Program-made: the position numbers and the translations under genes | The notes under the pieces: model-generated | The model's input: the letters and a program-made list of their open reading frames with translations, nothing else | Database searches by the model: none | Told to the model about the DNA's origin: nothing | Shown here: positions 61,829 to 64,000 of the stretch, piece after piece | Layout: each line of letters opens with the position of its first letter | How positions within the stretch are numbered: position 1 is the first letter of the stretch | Origin: Bauldia sp. | GTDB lineage: Bacteria > Pseudomonadota > Alphaproteobacteria > Rhizobiales > Kaistiaceae | Direction of reading: 5' to 3' | Assembly: GCA_026126025.1 (NCBI GenBank) | Contig: JAHCJZ010000008.1 | Location: 110,713-174,712 of the forward strand | DNA length: 64,000 nucleotides

Positions 61829-62464
61829 CTACGCGCCTACCGGCGCGCGCCGGGCCCGGCCGAGGAAATTGTCGAGGAGCACGAACAGCGCGGCAAGGAG
61901 GGCGAAGCCCGCCGTCATCACCGCGACGTTGACCGCGACGCCGCCCCATTCGTGCACCCGCACGTCGAGGAACGGGTAGGGGTACCAGTCGACGATCGGC
62001 CCGCGGATCAGCGAATAGGCGCCATAGATCACCGGGAAGATCAGGAACAGCGGGACGTGGCGGAAGCGGAGCGTTCCCTTCTCCACGAACGCGATCCAGA
62101 ACAGAAGGAAGATCACCGGCATCGCGTAGTGGAGGAGCTGGTCGGCGACGCGATCCCACCCGGTCGGCGCCCAGATTCCGGCGAGGATGAAGGTGTAAAC
62201 GAGGCCGGTGACGGTGATGTAGAGCGCCGCCGCGGTCTGCACCGTCGGCCGCCGCAGCCACATCGCGACCCGGTCGCTGCCGCCGACCTTGCTGGCGGTC
62301 AGCGCCGTCGCGACGAGGATGTTGGAGAGGATGGTGAAATAGCTGAAGAAATTGGTGAAGTGCATCAGGCCGGACTGGCCGTCATCCTTCCCCATGAGGA
62401 GGATCAGCTGGAGCCCGAGGGCGAACCAGCCGACGATCGCCGCGAGGCCCGCGTAAAGTTTCAT
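61829..62464 (-). CDS. Pr6Pr-type integral membrane protein
   Basis: A 211-residue membrane protein with six helices: YAGLAAIVGWFALGLQLILL, HFTNFFSYFTILSNILVATA, AAALYITVTGLVYTFILAGI, HYAMPVIFLLFWIAFVEKGT, PLFLIFPVIYGAYSLIRGPI, VAVMTAGFALLAALFVLLDN. The FTNFFSYFTILSN and YPYPFLD motifs are characteristic of the Pr6Pr family. The function is unknown. The start could also be an ATG two codons upstream at 62470. Confidence 0.88.
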   Translation of the reverse strand: MKLYAGLAAIVGWFALGLQLILLMGKDDGQSGLMHFTNFFSYFTILSNILVATALTASKVGGSDRVAMWLRRPTVQTAAALYITVTGLVYTFILAGIWAPTGWDRVADQLLHYAMPVIFLLFWIAFVEKGTLRFRHVPLFLIFPVIYGAYSLIRGPIVDWYPYPFLDVRVHEWGGVAVNVAVMTAGFALLAALFVLLDNFLGRARRAPVGA

Positions 62465-62490
62465 CGCCATCCCCTCCGGCATCGCAAGCG

Positions 62491-63240
62491 CTACGCGGCG
62501 CTGAGCTTCCGCATCACCTCGTCCGAGACCTCGTAGTTCCCGGTGACGGTCTGGACGTCGTCGTCGTCCTCGAGGGCGCTGACGAGCTTGAGGAGCGTGG
62601 TCGCGGCCTCCTCGTCGACCGGGGTCATGGTCTTCGGCTTCCACACCGGCCGCACTGACTGCGCGGGGCCGAGCGCGGCCTCGAGCTGCCGCGCGACCTC
62701 GCCGAGATCCTCGAAGGCGCAGGTCACGACATGGCCGTCCTCGTCGCTGGCGACGTCGTCGGCGCCGGCATTGATCGCGGCCTCCAGCACGGCGTCGGCG
62801 CTGCCCGCCTCGGCCGGGTAGGTTATCTCGCCGACCCGGTCGAACATGAAGCCGACCGACCCGGTCTCGCCGAGCGCGCCGCCATATTTGGAGAACGCCG
62901 AGCGCACCGCCGAGGCGGTGCGGTTGCGATTGTCGGTCAGCGCCTCGACCATCATGGCGACGCCGCCGGGGCCGTAGCCCTCATAGCGCACCTCGTCATA
63001 ATTCTCGCCGTCGGCGCCCTGCGCCTTCTTGATCGCGCGCTCGATATTGTCCTTCGGCATGTTCTCCGCGCGCGCATTCTGGATCGCGAGGCGAAGCCGC
63101 GGGTTCATGGTGGGGTCCGGCGAGCCGAGCTTCGCCGCCACCGTCACCTCGCGGGCGAGCTTGGAGAAGACGCGCGAACGCCGCGCATCCGCCGCGCCCT
63201 TCTTGTGCATGATGTTCTTGAACTGCGAATGGCCGGCCAT
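62491..63240 (-). CDS. YebC/PmpR-family transcriptional regulator
   Basis: A 249-residue cytoplasmic protein: [80 protein letters not shown], then [18 protein letters not shown]. The family was seen as a transcription regulator and more recently as a ribosome-associated factor (relieving stalling); both are from the literature on relatives. The length is normal. Confidence 0.95.
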   Translation of the reverse strand: MAGHSQFKNIMHKKGAADARRSRVFSKLAREVTVAAKLGSPDPTMNPRLRLAIQNARAENMPKDNIERAIKKAQGADGENYDEVRYEGYGPGGVAMMVEALTDNRNRTASAVRSAFSKYGGALGETGSVGFMFDRVGEITYPAEAGSADAVLEAAINAGADDVASDEDGHVVTCAFEDLGEVARQLEAALGPAQSVRPVWKPKTMTPVDEEAATTLLKLVSALEDDDDVQTVTGNYEVSDEVMRKLSAA

Positions 63241-63368
63241 CGTCGCTTCCATAAAGGCGCCGCGGTCACCGCCGGGGATCGGCGCTGGCGGGCTCACGGC
63301 AACGGAAAATGATGGCGGGCTTATAGTCGGCCGGGCCGCGGAAATAAAGCCGGGCCGCCTCCTCGCTT

Positions 63369-63441
63369 TCAACCTCCCCCTTGCGGGGAGGTCGAAGTTT
63401 GGGTGAGCGTAGCGAGCCCGAACTTCGGGAGGGGGTGCTGC
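63369..63441. repeat. dispersed palindromic repeat, class R3 (copy e)
   Basis: 'CAACCTCCCCCTTGCGGGGA' with 'GCCCGAACTTCGGGAGGGGG'. It lies between yebC and the DUF559 gene and the pattern repeats after that gene (63842-64000). Confidence 0.62.
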
Positions 63442-63485
63442 CTCACCACACGGTAAGGTCTTCGCAGCGTGCCGCCGCCAGAAGC

Positions 63486-63866
63486 ATGCGACGCCGCATG
63501 ACTCCGGCGGAGTTTCACCTTTGGCGCCGCTTGCAGGCAAACACGGCCGAGGGGCTTCGCTTTCGCAGACAGGCGCCGATTGGCGACTACATCGTCGACT
63601 TCTTCTGTCCGCAGGCGAACCTTGTCGTCGAGGTCGATGGAAGCCAGCACAACCACCGGGCAGGCGAGAGGTCCGACGGCATCAGGGACGGCTGGCTGCG
63701 CGCACAGGGGCACGTCGTCCTTCGCTTCACGAATGGCGATGTGCAGAACAACCTGGACGGAGTCTGCGCCATGATCTTGGCCACGGCCCGCGAGCGATGG
63801 CTCGACCTGTCGTCAGCATTCCCTCCCGAAAGCGGCAAGCCACCTTCGACCTCCCCGCAAGGGTGA
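63486..63866 (+). CDS. DUF559 endonuclease-like protein
   Basis: About 126 residues from the ATG at 63486: [20 protein letters not shown], then [72 protein letters not shown]. These are the motifs of the DUF559/Vsr-like nuclease fold, with D, E and Q (VVEVDGSQH) as likely catalytic residues. The longer ORF from 63381 begins in repeat DNA. Such genes are widespread and poorly studied; a repair or mobile-element role is possible. Confidence 0.87.
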   Translation: MRRRMTPAEFHLWRRLQANTAEGLRFRRQAPIGDYIVDFFCPQANLVVEVDGSQHNHRAGERSDGIRDGWLRAQGHVVLRFTNGDVQNNLDGVCAMILATARERWLDLSSAFPPESGKPPSTSPQG

Positions 63867-64000
63867 GGTTGAAAGGGATTCGGGTTCTTCCTGTGCCCCG
63901 CTTCTTTCAACCCTCCCCTTGCGGGAGGGTCGAAACCGCGCGGCGGTTTCGAGGAGGGGTGCTGACCCACAGGTGTGCCCCCGGCACCTCAGCACCCCCT
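63842..64000. repeat. dispersed palindromic repeats, class R3, running off the window
   Basis: 'CGACCTCCCCGCAAGGGTGA', then 'CAACCCTCCCCTTGCGGGAG', 'GGTCGAAACCGCGCGGCGG' and 'TTTCGAGGAGGGGTGCTGA'. The unit continues past the window end. No gene was seen here. Confidence 0.65.

Overview
The window looks like a chromosomal segment of a high-GC alphaproteobacterium, most likely of the Rhizobiales/Hyphomicrobiales. Evidence is the set of lineage-typical small genes (GapR/DUF2312, TrcR/DUF1013, RcdA/DUF1465, DUF1127, DUF1192, DUF465, aa3-type oxidase subunit IV), a TTAA-N7-TTAA CtrA-type box, and many palindromic intergenic repeats. The species cannot be named from the sequence alone.

Region 1 (1 to about 23.6 kb) is accessory DNA with a phage-like backbone: a tail-associated gene pair (31-745), a virion-type protein (8459-9538), tail-lysozyme-like hydrolases (2599-5257 and 12954-14947), an M15-like peptidase (15243-16013), a peptidoglycan-binding protein (16058-16663), a tail-fibre-like protein (16666-17763), and a lysis block of lambda-type muramidase, holin-like and spanin-like membrane proteins (22039-23552). 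Between these lie at least eleven minus-strand genes for small exported proteins that share a four-cysteine layout, a secreted ClpP-like protease and a RidA protein. Most of the exported-protein genes sit divergently next to a hydrolase gene or a truncated copy of one. Several events have reshaped the block: an IS5-type element splits one hydrolase, a second hydrolase has two frameshifts, a glycosyltransferase-like gene is frameshifted, and a two-gene segment is duplicated about 2.15 kb apart. Three toxin-antitoxin modules (two HigBA-like, one HicAB) lie within 2.1 kb next to the lysis genes.

Region 2 (23.6 to 64 kb) is ordinary chromosome. In order it carries rpmJ, a TPR protein, the DUF1036-pyk pair, gapR, a DUF882 peptidase-like protein, an L,D-transpeptidase, an NtrC-type response regulator, M3 and M32 peptidases, LuxR-type and LacI-type regulators, an AbrB-Doc module, trcR, small coiled-coil proteins, two monohaem c-type proteins, purE-purK, an exported nuclease/phosphatase-like protein, rpsU, the three-gene proton-translocating transhydrogenase operon (pntAA-pntAB-pntB), an SDR/AraC divergent pair, a quinone oxidoreductase, rcdA, rpmE, an ExbB/MotA-like plus OmpA/MotB-like pair, an inositol monophosphatase, a Pr6Pr-type membrane protein, a YebC-family regulator and a DUF559 protein.

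The best candidate for an undescribed system is the repeated pairing, in region 1, of peptidoglycan hydrolases carrying a recurrent C-terminal domain with divergently encoded four-cysteine exported proteins. This layout suggests hydrolase/inhibitor or effector/immunity pairs, but that is inference. In the chromosomal part the most unusual points are a 62-bp tandem duplication of the 5' end of trcR that creates an upstream overlapping 21-codon ORF, three LacI-type operators between a LacI gene and a DUF1127 gene, and a candidate small RNA between a CtrA box and a terminator upstream of rcdA.
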